Source: DASUCS01 sp041166385 (GTDB lineage Bacteria > Actinomycetota > Acidimicrobiia > Acidimicrobiales > JACDCH01). From it: 64,000 nucleotides of DNA. Under the pieces are notes generated by a model that was given only the letters and a program-made list of their open reading frames with translations, did no database searches and was not told the DNA's origin. Position 1 is the first letter of the stretch. Every line of letters starts with the position of its first letter. The translations under genes and the position numbers were made by a program. The DNA is taken from positions 1-64,000 of the forward strand of contig JBEEFW010000059.1 of the NCBI GenBank assembly GCA_041166385.1, read 5' to 3'. Of the stretch, positions 50,241-58,780 are shown in pieces.

Positions 50241-51629
50241 TCAGATGGGCGAGTCTGGCGCCACCAATGGCCAGGGACGCTCTTGCTCCACGATCCGGGC
50301 GAGGTCCAGCAGGAGGGCATCCTCGTGATGGCGGCCGATGATCTGGAGCCCGACCGGCAGGCCGTCGACGGTACCGGCCGGGATCGAGCACGCGGGGTTG
50401 CCGCAGATGTTGGCGGGGATCGTGAGCGCACCGTTGTTCTCGGGGCCGACACTGACGTCACCGACCATGGTGTTCAGCGTGACCTCGGCCGGATAGGCGA
50501 TGTCGGGATTGGTGGCGCAGATCACGAAGTCGACCTGATCGAACACGTCGGCCATCGTCTCGTTGGCGGCACGCCGATTGCGCTCGCTCGTGGCGGCCAT
50601 CTCGAGGTTCATCATCCCCATCGCCATCTCGAGGCCGAACGCGATCTCGATCGAGAGGTCGTCCTTGCACGCGGGCCATTTGTCTCCGAGGTCGACGAGC
50701 AGTGTGGCGAGGTTGGCGATGGCCCACTCGAGCCCGAGGCCAGGCATCTTCACCGGGATGTCGACGATCTGGAGCCCGGCGTCCTTGGCCAACGCCTCGC
50801 CCGCTTCGCGCACGGCCTCCTCGACCGCCGGGTTGACGATGGCCGATCCGAGGTTCGGCGCGATCACGGCGCGCTTGCCGCTGAGGTCGTGGGTGCCGAG
50901 GTCGCGCTCCCAGCCTTCGATGCGCGGCAGCGAGTAGGGGTCGCGCGCATCGAACCCGTTGCACACGTCGTACCAACGCGCCGCGTCGCGCACGGATCGC
51001 GCCAGGCATCCGACGACGACCGTCAGGGGGCCGATCAACACTTCGGGTCCACGCGGGATGCGACCGGCCGTGCCCTTCATCCCGAACAGCCCGTTGAACC
51101 CAGCGGGGATGCGGATCGAGCCGCCCCCGTCGCCGCCGCTCGCGATGGGGACGAGCCCACCCGCGACGGCCGCGGCCGAGCCGGCGGAGGATCCACCGGT
51201 GGTGCGCGTCTTGTCCCACGGGTTGCGGGTGACGCCGTGCAGTTTCGTGACGCTCACGTTCAGGCCACCGAACTCCGACGCGGTCGTCTGCCCGAACAGG
51301 TTGGCGCCGCCCGCGCGCAAGCGCTCGATCTGCGTCGAGTCGTGATCGGCGACGCGATCGGCAAAGACAAGCGACGCTTCGGTGTACGGCCAGCCGGCGA
51401 CCGGCTCGAGCTCCTTCACCGCGACCGGCAGGCCGCCGAACGGCAGCTGCACGTCGGCGCCAGCCGCGGCGGCGCGAGCGGCATCGACGTCGAGATGACA
51501 GAACGCGTTGAGCTCGCTCGCGTCGATCGCGGTCAAGCAGGCGTCGAGCTCCTCGACCGGACTCCGATCGCCGGAGCGGAATGCGTCGACGAGCGAACAG
51601 GCGTCATCAAGCCAAGGTGTGGTTTCCAT
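50241..51629 (-). CDS. Amidase signature family enzyme
   Basis: A 462-residue amidase of the Ser-cisSer-Lys type: catalytic Lys72 (LPVAVKELE), cis-Ser147 (TTGGSSAGSAAA) and nucleophile Ser171 (GGDGGGSIRIP) are all present. It hydrolyses an amide (or ester) bond; the substrate is unknown. ATG at 51629 chosen because the domain begins there and a KstR-like site lies directly upstream. Divergent from the thioesterase-like gene. Confidence 0.88.
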   Translation of the reverse strand: METTPWLDDACSLVDAFRSGDRSPVEELDACLTAIDASELNAFCHLDVDAARAAAAGADVQLPFGGLPVAVKELEPVAGWPYTEASLVFADRVADHDSTQIERLRAGGANLFGQTTASEFGGLNVSVTKLHGVTRNPWDKTRTTGGSSAGSAAAVAGGLVPIASGGDGGGSIRIPAGFNGLFGMKGTAGRIPRGPEVLIGPLTVVVGCLARSVRDAARWYDVCNGFDARDPYSLPRIEGWERDLGTHDLSGKRAVIAPNLGSAIVNPAVEEAVREAGEALAKDAGLQIVDIPVKMPGLGLEWAIANLATLLVDLGDKWPACKDDLSIEIAFGLEMAMGMMNLEMAATSERNRRAANETMADVFDQVDFVICATNPDIAYPAEVTLNTMVGDVSVGPENNGALTIPANICGNPACSIPAGTVDGLPVGLQIIGRHHEDALLLDLARIVEQERPWPLVAPDSPI

Positions 51630-51643
51630 CCATACACGTTCTA
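51630..51643. promoter_or_regulatory. Weak KstR-type box F
   Basis: CCATACACGTTCTA retains the GTTnnA half but has TAC for AAC and C for the first T. It lies next to the amidase start, 82 bases from the divergent thioesterase-like gene. Two mismatches make it the weakest of the set. Confidence 0.4.
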
Positions 51644-51724
51644 GGGCCGTGCGGGCCTTCCCTCCCAGACGAGTGCGCTGACGAGTTCGGCTCGGCTCCG
51701 GGACCCCGTATGGTTCTCGGCCGA

Positions 51725-52558
51725 ATGGACGCCAGGAAGTTCCTCGGCCTCGAGGCCACGCACAATCCGCACCGCTGGGTACTCCCGATCGAGCCCCGGG
51801 TGTGCACCGGTGGCAACTTCCTGTTCGGCGGCTGCGGCCTCGGCGCGGCAATCGCGGCGCTCGAGGGCACCACGGAGCGACCGGTCGTGTGGGCAGCCGC
51901 GCAATATCTCTCCTACGCACGACCACCCGAAGTCATGGACATCGACGTGACGATCGCCGTCAATGGCAACAACACGACGCAGGCCCGAGCGGTCGCGCAT
52001 GTCGTGGATCGCGAGATCCTCACCGTCAACGCTGCCCTCGGGCGGCGGGAGCTCGATCGCGAGGGGCAATGGGAGCCGATGCCGGACGTGCCGTCGCCGG
52101 CGGAGTGCGAGCCGCGCCGCTTCCGCAATCCGAGCGACGACTCGATCATGCAGCGTCTCGACATGCGCCTGGCGCTCGGGCACGACTTCGCGGACTTCGA
52201 CGGAACGCCCGGCACGGGTCGGTCGGCGTTGTGGGCGCGTTTGCCCGACGAGCTCGAGATGTCGGCGGCGACACTGGCCATCCTCGGCGACTACGTGCCG
52301 TTCGGGGTCGGTCAAGCGTTGGGACAGATGGCGGGCGGCAACAGCCTCGACAACACATTGCGCGTGTCGCGGCTCGTGCCGACGGAGTGGGTGCTGCTCG
52401 ACATCCAGGTGCATGCGATCCAGCACGGCTTCGGTCACGGGCTCGTGCACCTGTGGGCCGAGGACGGCACCCTGCTCGCAATCGCGAGCCAGTCGTGCAT
52501 CGTGCGCTACTGGCGCGAAGAACATCGGGCTGCGTTCCTCGCGGCCAAGGAGGACTGA
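51725..52558 (+). CDS. Acyl-CoA thioesterase family protein
   Basis: A 277-residue hotdog-type thioesterase (TesB/PF13622-like). GGNFLFGGCGLGAAIAALEG marks the first domain and VLLDIQVHAIQHGFGHGLVH with WAEDGTLLAIASQS the second, the usual double-hotdog arrangement. It would release a free acid from CoA, useful beside the CoA-dependent steroid pathway. A TATGGT at 51709-51714 could be the -10 of an almost leaderless message. The LLM gene follows 3 bases later. Confidence 0.8.
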   Translation: MDARKFLGLEATHNPHRWVLPIEPRVCTGGNFLFGGCGLGAAIAALEGTTERPVVWAAAQYLSYARPPEVMDIDVTIAVNGNNTTQARAVAHVVDREILTVNAALGRRELDREGQWEPMPDVPSPAECEPRRFRNPSDDSIMQRLDMRLALGHDFADFDGTPGTGRSALWARLPDELEMSAATLAILGDYVPFGVGQALGQMAGGNSLDNTLRVSRLVPTEWVLLDIQVHAIQHGFGHGLVHLWAEDGTLLAIASQSCIVRYWREEHRAAFLAAKED

Positions 52559-52561
52559 CAC

Positions 52562-53521
52562 GTGGAGCAGCGCTACGGCATCACGGTGCCGTTGTCGGGC
52601 AAGTCGTTCAACGAGCAGCGCGACTGGATCATCGAGCTGGCCGATCTCGGCTACACGGATGTGTGGTCGGCGGAGGTCGACAACGTCGACGCGTTCACGC
52701 CACTGGTCCTCGCCTCACAGTGGGCGCCGTCGTTGCGGCTGGGTACGGCGATCGTCCCCGTGTACACACGCGGCCCCGCCTTGATCGCACAGTCCGCGGC
52801 GAGCGTGTCGATGGCGAGCGCCGGCAACTTCGTTCTCGGCATAGGGGCGTCGTCGAACGTGATCGTCGAGCGATGGAACGCGGTGCCGTTCGAACGTCCC
52901 TACCAGCGCGTGCGCGACACGTTGCGCTTCGTGCGCGCCGCACTGACCGGCGAGAAGATCAAGGAGGACTACGAGACGTTCAGCATCAACGGCTTCCGGT
53001 TGACGACGCCGCCGAGCCATCCGGTGCCGATCCTCGTGGCCGCGCTGCGCCCGGGGATGCTGCGGCTCGCCGGTCGCGAGGGCGACGGTGCCATCATCAA
53101 CTGGCTGTCGCCCGACGATGTGAGCACGGTCGTGCCCTACGTGCACGAGGGTGGCGCCGACAAGGAAGTCGTGGCGCGGATCTTCGTGCTCCTCACGGAG
53201 GACGCCGACATGGCGCGCGGCATTGGGCGGTCGATGATCGCGGCCTACCTCAATGTGCCGGTCTACGCCGCGTTCCATGAATGGCTCGGCCGTGGCGAGG
53301 TCCTCGGTCCGATGTGGGATGCGTGGAAGGCGGGCGACCGCAAGGGCGCGCTCGCCACGATCCCCGACTCCGTCGTCGACGAGCTCATCGTGCACGGGCC
53401 GCCGGAACATTGTCGTGAGGTGATCCAGCGCTACATCGACAACGGCGTGACGACCCCGGCGCCTGCCATCGTCCCCTTCGGCGACCCCCAAGAGGCCTAC
53501 CGAGCCCTCGCTCCCCGCTGA
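52562..53521 (+). CDS. Luciferase-like (F420-type) oxidoreductase
   Basis: A 319-residue LLM-class enzyme. YGITVPLSGKSFNEQRDWII opens the barrel; ASQWAPSLRLGTAIVPVYTR and GIGASSNVIVERWNAVPFER follow the F420-dependent subgroup pattern, and HPVPILVAALRPGMLRLAGR is also typical. The mycobacterial cholesterol cluster also contains an LLM gene (Rv3520c), which may or may not be equivalent. GTG start, coupled to the thioesterase. Confidence 0.85.
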   Translation: MEQRYGITVPLSGKSFNEQRDWIIELADLGYTDVWSAEVDNVDAFTPLVLASQWAPSLRLGTAIVPVYTRGPALIAQSAASVSMASAGNFVLGIGASSNVIVERWNAVPFERPYQRVRDTLRFVRAALTGEKIKEDYETFSINGFRLTTPPSHPVPILVAALRPGMLRLAGREGDGAIINWLSPDDVSTVVPYVHEGGADKEVVARIFVLLTEDADMARGIGRSMIAAYLNVPVYAAFHEWLGRGEVLGPMWDAWKAGDRKGALATIPDSVVDELIVHGPPEHCREVIQRYIDNGVTTPAPAIVPFGDPQEAYRALAPR

Positions 53522-53529
53522 CCCCTTCC

Positions 53530-53577
53530 AATTCCCATGCATACGCACACATTTCTGTGTGCGTATGCATGGGATTT
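53530..53577. terminator. 48-base long hairpin between convergent genes (copy 2)
   Basis: The arms (53530-53551 and 53556-53577) pair with one mismatch near the base and 19 uninterrupted pairs, around loop TTTC. The left arm starts AATTCCCA and ends ACACA; the right arm starts TGTGT and ends TGGGATTT. Same architecture and size as 39050-39097. It lies between the LLM stop and the ankyrin stop. No T-tract follows. Confidence 0.6.
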
Positions 53578-53579
53578 CG

Positions 53580-54062
53580 TCAGGTGACGCCGGTGATCTT
53601 CGGGTCGGCGCCGAACTCGAGGAGCAGGTCGCGCAAGTCGGTCTGGCTGGTCATCTCTGCTTCGTCGAGCGCCGTGTAGCCCTTCTGCTGCTGGCCGTTC
53701 ACGGGCGCGCCCCGCTCGAGCAACAGCCGGCACAACTCGGTGTTGTGCGCCGCCGCCGCGCTGTGGAGCGGTTGCACGAGCATGTCGTTGCGGGCAACGG
53801 CGGCCGGATCGGCGCCGGCATCGAGCAAGACGCGCGCCGTCTCGGTCGTGCCGAGGAACGCGGCAAGGTGCAGCACCGTGAAGCCGTCGGAGCTCCACGC
53901 GTTGGCGAGACCTGGGTCGGCGGCGAGCAGCTCCGACACGCGATCAGTGCGCCCGAGCGCCGCGGCTTCGAAGACGTCGAGCTCGGTAGTGGCGGCGAGG
54001 ATGGCGTCGACATCGGCCTGGCGACGTTCGTACAGCGCCTGCATCAATGGGCTGACCGTCAT
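53580..54062 (-). CDS. Ankyrin-repeat protein
   Basis: A 160-residue protein with about four ankyrin repeats: DVFEAAALGRTDRVSELLAA, GFTVLHLAAFLGTTETARVL, QPLHSAAAAHNTELCRLLLE and a partial last repeat GYTALDEAEMTSQTDLRDLL. No signal peptide is seen, so it is probably a cytosolic protein-binding scaffold. Divergent from the AlkB-like gene, with 38 bases between their starts. Confidence 0.85.
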   Translation of the reverse strand: MTVSPLMQALYERRQADVDAILAATTELDVFEAAALGRTDRVSELLAADPGLANAWSSDGFTVLHLAAFLGTTETARVLLDAGADPAAVARNDMLVQPLHSAAAAHNTELCRLLLERGAPVNGQQQKGYTALDEAEMTSQTDLRDLLLEFGADPKITGVT

Positions 54063-54064
54063 GG

Positions 54065-54093
54065 TTGGAACCGTACACCTGTTCGGCTACATT
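54065..54093 (+). promoter_or_regulatory. Promoter of leaderless AlkB-like gene
   Basis: TTGGAA at 54065-54070 and TACATT at 54088-54093, separated by 17 bases. Transcription start would fall about at the GTG at 54101, so the transcript is probably leaderless. Confidence 0.5.
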
Positions 54094-54100
54094 CGCCGAC

Positions 54101-54703
54101 GTGCACCTGGCGTTCCAAGGCACCCTCCTCGGCGCCGCTGAGCCCGCGATCGACCGATCGTTCCGTCGCGCGCAGCGGCTGGAGTTGGCGAATGGCGCGT
54201 GGGTCGACCACGTGCCTGGGTGGCTGACGGGCGCCGACGAGTTGTTCGGCGACGTCGTCGACGTCGTTGAGTGGCAGAGCCCCATCGTGCGCATGTGGGA
54301 CAAGCAGCTGCAGCAGCCGCGTCTGAACGGCTCGCTTGCCGTCGCCGATCGGCCAGCGATCGTCGAGGACATGCGCGCCGCGTTGTCCGACCGGTACGAG
54401 ATCGAGTTTCGGGCGATCGGCGCAAACCTCTACCGCGACGGGCGCGACAGCGTGGCCTGGCACGGTGACCGCGTGGCCCGCACGTTGCCTGAGGCGACGA
54501 TCGCCATCGTGTCCCTCGGCGGTTCCCGCCGCTTCCTGTTGCGACCGACGGGCGGCGGCCGCTCCGTGCGATTCGAGCTCGCGTCGGGAGATCTGTTCGC
54601 GATGGGCGGTACGTGCCAGCGCACGTGGCAGCACTCGGTGCCCAAGGTCGCGCACGCCGACCCGCGCATCTCGCTCACGTTCCGTCACCGCTACGACGAC
54701 TGA
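54101..54703 (+). CDS. AlkB-like 2-oxoglutarate dioxygenase
   Basis: A 200-residue Fe(II)/2-oxoglutarate dioxygenase of the AlkB family. Iron ligands: WHGD gives His121 and Asp123, and a late His lies in WQHSVPK; RISLTFR supplies the Arg that binds 2-oxoglutarate. AlkB proteins remove alkyl lesions from nucleic acid bases. The GTG start was chosen because it follows a promoter at leaderless distance and begins the domain with VHLAFQG. Confidence 0.85.
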   Translation: MHLAFQGTLLGAAEPAIDRSFRRAQRLELANGAWVDHVPGWLTGADELFGDVVDVVEWQSPIVRMWDKQLQQPRLNGSLAVADRPAIVEDMRAALSDRYEIEFRAIGANLYRDGRDSVAWHGDRVARTLPEATIAIVSLGGSRRFLLRPTGGGRSVRFELASGDLFAMGGTCQRTWQHSVPKVAHADPRISLTFRHRYDD

Positions 54704-54718
54704 GACAAACTCAGGGGC

Positions 54719-55846
54719 ATGAAGCCCCTGCGCGCTGCGTTCATCGCGTTCGGGTTCTTCTGGGGCACGTGGGCCGTCGCGGCGCTCGACGTGCAGCGGT
54801 TCCTGGAGTTCAGTGATGCGCAGCTCGGCTTGCTACTCGCGTCCACGGTGTTCGGCGGTGTGTTCTCGAATGTCGCGGGCGGTGTGCTCGCGGAGCGGCA
54901 CGGCACGCGCCGCACGCTCGCGACGTCGCTGCTCGTGTGGGCCGTCCTACTCGCGCTCCTGGCGGCGGTCACCAACCGAGCGGGGTTCTGTGCGCTCTTC
55001 GTGCTCACGGTTTCCGGGGGCGGGATGGTCGACGTCACGATGAACGTGGCGTGCACCGCGGCCGTCGGCTCCTCGCCGAGGCGGATGTTGCGTATGCACT
55101 CGCTGTTCAATGCGGGTGCCGTCATCGGCGCGGCGGCGGCAGGCGTTGTGCTGGGCCAGGACATCTCGTTCCGCGCGTTGTGGGCCGCGATGAGCGTCAT
55201 CGCGATCGTGCTCTCGATCTGGGTCCGCCGCACGGACATGCCTGCGGGTGAGAAAGGCGAGCACTACACGGTGCGCGAAGGGTTGGCGGCGCTGCGGAAG
55301 GAGGGCCTGGTGACACTCGCGATCGCGTTCGCGATCGGTGCGATGGTCGAGGGCGGCATCGACACCTGGGGGGTCTTGTTCCTGCGCGCGCACCTGGGGC
55401 TGGCGGTGGCCGCCGGCGCCGGCGCGTACGTGGCCGGGCAGACACTCGCGACGACGGCGCGCAACATGCTCGGGTGGACGGCCGAGCACGTCGGCGAGCG
55501 TCGGGGGGCGCAACTCGGACTTCTCCTCGCGGGAGCTGGACTGCTGCTCGAGGCGGCGTCGACGTCAAGCGTGCCGGCGTCGATCGGGCTCGGCGCGGCG
55601 GCCGTTGGAGCCGCCGTGTACTGGCCGCTGCTGCTGTCGTATGCGAGCCAAGGCGCCGAGCGTCCCGGCGTCATCGTCGGCGGACTGAGTGCCGCGGGCT
55701 ACGTCGGGTTCCTCGCGGGGCCGCCGCTCGTCGGCTGGGTCGCAGAGCTCACCGATCTGCGGTGGGGGCTGGCGTTCCTCGGCGCGGCGTCGCTGGCGGG
55801 CGCGACCGTCCGGCTGCGCGTACGGACGCCGCAAGAAGTCAGTTGA
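54719..55846 (+). CDS. MFS transporter
   Basis: A 375-residue major facilitator. About 11-12 hydrophobic segments, with the loop GGVLAERHGTRRTLATS after helix two and WAAMSVIAIVLSIWVRRTD before the central cytoplasmic loop. It lies 15 bases after the AlkB-like gene and probably forms one transcript with it. Substrate unknown. Its end overlaps the convergent GT39 gene by 8 bases. Confidence 0.85.
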   Translation: MKPLRAAFIAFGFFWGTWAVAALDVQRFLEFSDAQLGLLLASTVFGGVFSNVAGGVLAERHGTRRTLATSLLVWAVLLALLAAVTNRAGFCALFVLTVSGGGMVDVTMNVACTAAVGSSPRRMLRMHSLFNAGAVIGAAAAGVVLGQDISFRALWAAMSVIAIVLSIWVRRTDMPAGEKGEHYTVREGLAALRKEGLVTLAIAFAIGAMVEGGIDTWGVLFLRAHLGLAVAAGAGAYVAGQTLATTARNMLGWTAEHVGERRGAQLGLLLAGAGLLLEAASTSSVPASIGLGAAAVGAAVYWPLLLSYASQGAERPGVIVGGLSAAGYVGFLAGPPLVGWVAELTDLRWGLAFLGAASLAGATVRLRVRTPQEVS

Positions 55847-57353
55847 ACTGCTTGAGCTTCGGCCAGATCACCGACCACGGCACCTGCTGGCCGCGGCAGA
55901 TCACGATCTCGGCGCCGAACTCCTTGTTGTGGATTCCTTCGTCGTTGGTGACCTTGCCCGCGAGTTGGATGTCGGAGAAGAACGGTGTGAGCTCGGATCG
56001 CGCGAACCCGACCGCAATGACCGTTCCGTTCTCGTGCGCAGGCCCGAAGCCCCACAACCAGTAGCTGTTCTGTCGGGCGATCGGTTGCGGCACGTCGAGC
56101 GATGATCGCCAGAACTCGATCGCGCCCGCCTCGCTGTAGTTCTCGGTGAGGATCGTGAGCTGCGCCTGCTCCTCGGCCGGCAGTGCGTGCGCGACGTCGG
56201 CCACCTGCTGCGCCATCTCGTCCCACCCGACCATCTCGCCGAGCTCGGAGTTCTGATCGACGATGAACCTTGCGGCCGGGGAGTCGGATGGCACGAGTGG
56301 GAGTGCGAACGGCACCGAGGTGACTCCCGCGATGGCGAGGACGGCGACGTACGTGCGCAGCGAGTGCTTCCCGATCGACTCGAGCCGCACGCTCCCGGCC
56401 GCGAACAGCGCGGGGTACCACGAGCCGACGTAGTACGCCTTGCCCCGCAGCAGGAACAGGAGCACGAGCACGACGAGGTAACCCGCGCCCAGCGCACGGA
56501 AGCGGCGCGCGTCGTCCGAGCGGAGCAGCCAGAGCAAGCCCGGTACCCAGATGACCGCGAGGAGCGGCCCGAGCAGTACGAGTTGGAACGGGAAGTAGAG
56601 AATGGGATTGCTGATGTCGTCGGTGTGCGACTGGAGGCTGCGCAGGAACTCGATGGTGGGCCAGTCGTAGTTGGCCTGCCACAACAGATACGGCACCATC
56701 GCCGCACCCGCGATGGCGACTCCACCGAGGACCCAGCGGCTGCGGAGCAGCGAGCGGTCCTGGGTGAAGAGCAGTCCACCGACGATGCCGACGCCCCAGA
56801 ACAGCATCGTGTTCTTGTTCAGCAGTCCGACGCCAGCAATGACGCCGAGGACCAGCCACAGTCGTTCGTCGCGCGTGCGCAGCAGGCGAGTGAAGACCAG
56901 CAGGCCGATCGACCAGAGCAGGATGTCGACCGTGACGGTGGACGTGAAGTGCGACGTGGTGAGGAACATGGGCGCCACCGCAATGCCCATCGCCGCGATC
57001 ACCTGAGCGGTGCGACCGCCGCCGAGCTCGCGGGCCAACAGCGCGCCGACCAGGACGAGCCCTCCCGCCAGGAAGGCAGGAATCGTGTGCATCCCCACTT
57101 GCGACGAGCCGAACAGGATGTCGCCGATGCGATAGAGCAACGGCGTGATCGGTGGATGGTCGACGTAGCCCCAGTCGAGACGGCGACCGCCGGCGAGGTA
57201 ATAGAACTCGTCGCGATGAATGCCCCAAACTCCGGCGATCGCGAGGAAGAACGCGGTCTTGGCCGCGGCAACGAGGAACACCGCACGCGCGACCGGCGCG
57301 AGGTCCGACGTCTGCGTTGCGGTGCGACGCTCGATCGTTGCCGTCGCGGTCAC
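55839..57353 (-). CDS. GT39-family glycosyltransferase (ArnT/PMT-like)
   Basis: A 504-residue polytopic membrane protein. VWGIHRDEFYYLAGGRRLDW and YVDHPPITPLLYRIG are characteristic of GT39-type enzymes, which transfer sugars from polyprenyl-phosphate donors at the outer face of the membrane; the Asp-His-Pro-Pro motif is near the active site. About ten hydrophobic helices follow, with a C-terminal soluble domain. GTG start overlaps the TetR stop (GTGA), so it is co-transcribed with that regulator. Confidence 0.85.
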   Translation of the reverse strand: MTATATIERRTATQTSDLAPVARAVFLVAAAKTAFFLAIAGVWGIHRDEFYYLAGGRRLDWGYVDHPPITPLLYRIGDILFGSSQVGMHTIPAFLAGGLVLVGALLARELGGGRTAQVIAAMGIAVAPMFLTTSHFTSTVTVDILLWSIGLLVFTRLLRTRDERLWLVLGVIAGVGLLNKNTMLFWGVGIVGGLLFTQDRSLLRSRWVLGGVAIAGAAMVPYLLWQANYDWPTIEFLRSLQSHTDDISNPILYFPFQLVLLGPLLAVIWVPGLLWLLRSDDARRFRALGAGYLVVLVLLFLLRGKAYYVGSWYPALFAAGSVRLESIGKHSLRTYVAVLAIAGVTSVPFALPLVPSDSPAARFIVDQNSELGEMVGWDEMAQQVADVAHALPAEEQAQLTILTENYSEAGAIEFWRSSLDVPQPIARQNSYWLWGFGPAHENGTVIAVGFARSELTPFFSDIQLAGKVTNDEGIHNKEFGAEIVICRGQQVPWSVIWPKLKQFN

Positions 57354-58033
57354 GGAAGCAACCCGTGCACCAACATGTCGACGCACACTTGCTCGGCCAT
57401 CTCGTCGGTGATGTTGCCGCTGTCCTGATCGCCATGGCGATGGTTGGCGAACCAGGAGATCGACTCGACGAGGAAGCGCGCGGTGGCGGCCGTGTCGGGA
57501 ACTGGGCGCAGCTGTCCGCTCTCGATGCGCATCGAGAGGTACGTCTCGATCTTCTTGATGAACCCGCGGCGCCCTTTGAGATAGAAGCCTGCGCGGAGCT
57601 CCGGCAGGTCGACGGCTGATCGTTCGATGAGACCGATGAGCGTGCGTCCGCGTGTGATCGAGTTGAACAGCTCCCGGACGATGGCTTCGACCTCGGCCGG
57701 TATGTCGTCGGCCTTCTCACGGTCCGCCGCGGCGTTGAGCGCGCTGAGCTTCGACGTTCGGCCGAGGGCCTGGACGCTGTGCTTGACGGTCTCGCCCGGA
57801 TCAGGTGACGGGATCGGCAGCGACGATGGGGTGGACGACACGCCCGACGCTCGCTCGATCACGAGATGGAAGAGCGCATCTTTGCTTTCGACGTACGTGT
57901 AGATCGTTCCGGGCGCGATCCCGAGATCCGACGCCACGTCGGTGATCAGCGTGCGGCGGTAGCCCTTCTCACCGAAGATCCGCGTGGCCGACCCGACGAT
58001 GTCGTCGAGTCTCGCTTTCGGGCGAGGCACCAT
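57350..58033 (-). CDS. TetR-family transcriptional regulator
   Basis: A 227-residue regulator with the helix-turn-helix YRRTLITDVASDLGIAPGTI followed by YTYVESKDALFHLVIERA. The C-terminal ligand domain is large and helical. A perfect 23-bp dyad lies 13-35 bases upstream of the ATG, indicating autorepression that would also cover the co-transcribed GT39 gene. Ligand unknown; it does not resemble the KstR-like gene. Confidence 0.88.
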   Translation of the reverse strand: MVPRPKARLDDIVGSATRIFGEKGYRRTLITDVASDLGIAPGTIYTYVESKDALFHLVIERASGVSSTPSSLPIPSPDPGETVKHSVQALGRTSKLSALNAAADREKADDIPAEVEAIVRELFNSITRGRTLIGLIERSAVDLPELRAGFYLKGRRGFIKKIETYLSMRIESGQLRPVPDTAATARFLVESISWFANHRHGDQDSGNITDEMAEQVCVDMLVHGLLP

Positions 58034-58045
58034 TTGCCCAAGGTA

Positions 58046-58068
58046 TGACTGAATGACTCATTCAGTCA
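58046..58068. promoter_or_regulatory. 23-bp perfect dyad upstream of TetR gene
   Basis: TGACTGAATGA (58046-58056) and TCATTCAGTCA (58058-58068) form 11-bp perfect inverted arms around a single C. It lies just upstream of the TetR ATG and downstream of the nitroreductase stop, as expected of a TetR autoregulatory operator. Confidence 0.7.
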
Positions 58069-58080
58069 ACGTGACGCTAG

Positions 58081-58740
58081 TCACGTCAAGGAGACTTTCT
58101 GGCCCCACTGATTCCAGTACGTGACCTCGGCAGCCGGCTTGCGCTTGGCCGGCTTGAATTCGTCGCCGATCGTGTACGCGACGGGCAGCAGCGCCACTTG
58201 GGTGACGGTGTCGGGGATGCCGAGGAGCGCAGCCGCCTCCTGCTCGTAGCCGAGGTGCAGCGTCGTCCACGCGGCGCCGAGGCCGCGTGACCGCAGCGCC
58301 AGCATGAACGACCACGCCGCGGGCAGGATCGAGCCGAAGTACCCAGCGGCGGTCATGCGGTCGGTACCTTCGGGCAGGCGATCGAGCGCGATCGGGATCA
58401 CGTGCACAGGAACTTCGTGCAGATGGTCGGCGAGATACGAGGAGGAATCGATGATCGCCTCGTTCGGACCGCGGCCCGACGCCTCGATCTCCTTCCGCCG
58501 TTCGCTGATGTATGGCTCCCAGGTACGCCGGTAGAGATCGGCCAGCCCCATGCGGAGCTCCGGGTCGTCGACGACCATCCACCGCCAGCGCTGCGTGTTT
58601 CCGCCCGTCGGTGCCTGGAGCGCGAGCTCGAGACACTCGAGCACGACCTCGCGCGGAACGGGACGGGTGAGATCCAAACGTTTGCGCACCGAGCGGGTGG
58701 AGGTGAGCAGACGATCGGTTTGGGCGAGGTCGAAGGCCAT
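58081..58740 (-). CDS. Nitroreductase-family protein
   Basis: A 219-residue FMN-dependent nitroreductase-fold protein: TSTRSVRKRLDLTRPVPREV, ECLELALQAPTGGNTQRWRW and the late GLGAAWTTLHLGYEQEAAAL. It reduces quinones, nitro groups or similar with NAD(P)H; the specific substrate is unknown. Divergent from the LLM gene at 58781. The gap to the TetR gene contains only the TetR dyad. Confidence 0.85.
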   Translation of the reverse strand: MAFDLAQTDRLLTSTRSVRKRLDLTRPVPREVVLECLELALQAPTGGNTQRWRWMVVDDPELRMGLADLYRRTWEPYISERRKEIEASGRGPNEAIIDSSSYLADHLHEVPVHVIPIALDRLPEGTDRMTAAGYFGSILPAAWSFMLALRSRGLGAAWTTLHLGYEQEAAALLGIPDTVTQVALLPVAYTIGDEFKPAKRKPAAEVTYWNQWGQKVSLT

Positions 58741-58768
58741 GGCTCGGACCGTAGTTGGATGGGTCTGC

Positions 58769-58774
58769 TAATAC
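58769..58774 (+). promoter_or_regulatory. -10 element of leaderless LLM gene
   Basis: TAATAC at 58769-58774 lies six bases before the ATG at 58781, so transcription would begin at or next to the start codon. No good -35 is visible upstream. Confidence 0.4.
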
Positions 58775-58780
58775 CGCACC

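Noticed and set aside
49965..51644. Long plus-strand open reading frame across the amidase
   Set aside because: Antisense to an amidase with an intact Ser-cisSer-Lys triad; no recognisable domain of its own.
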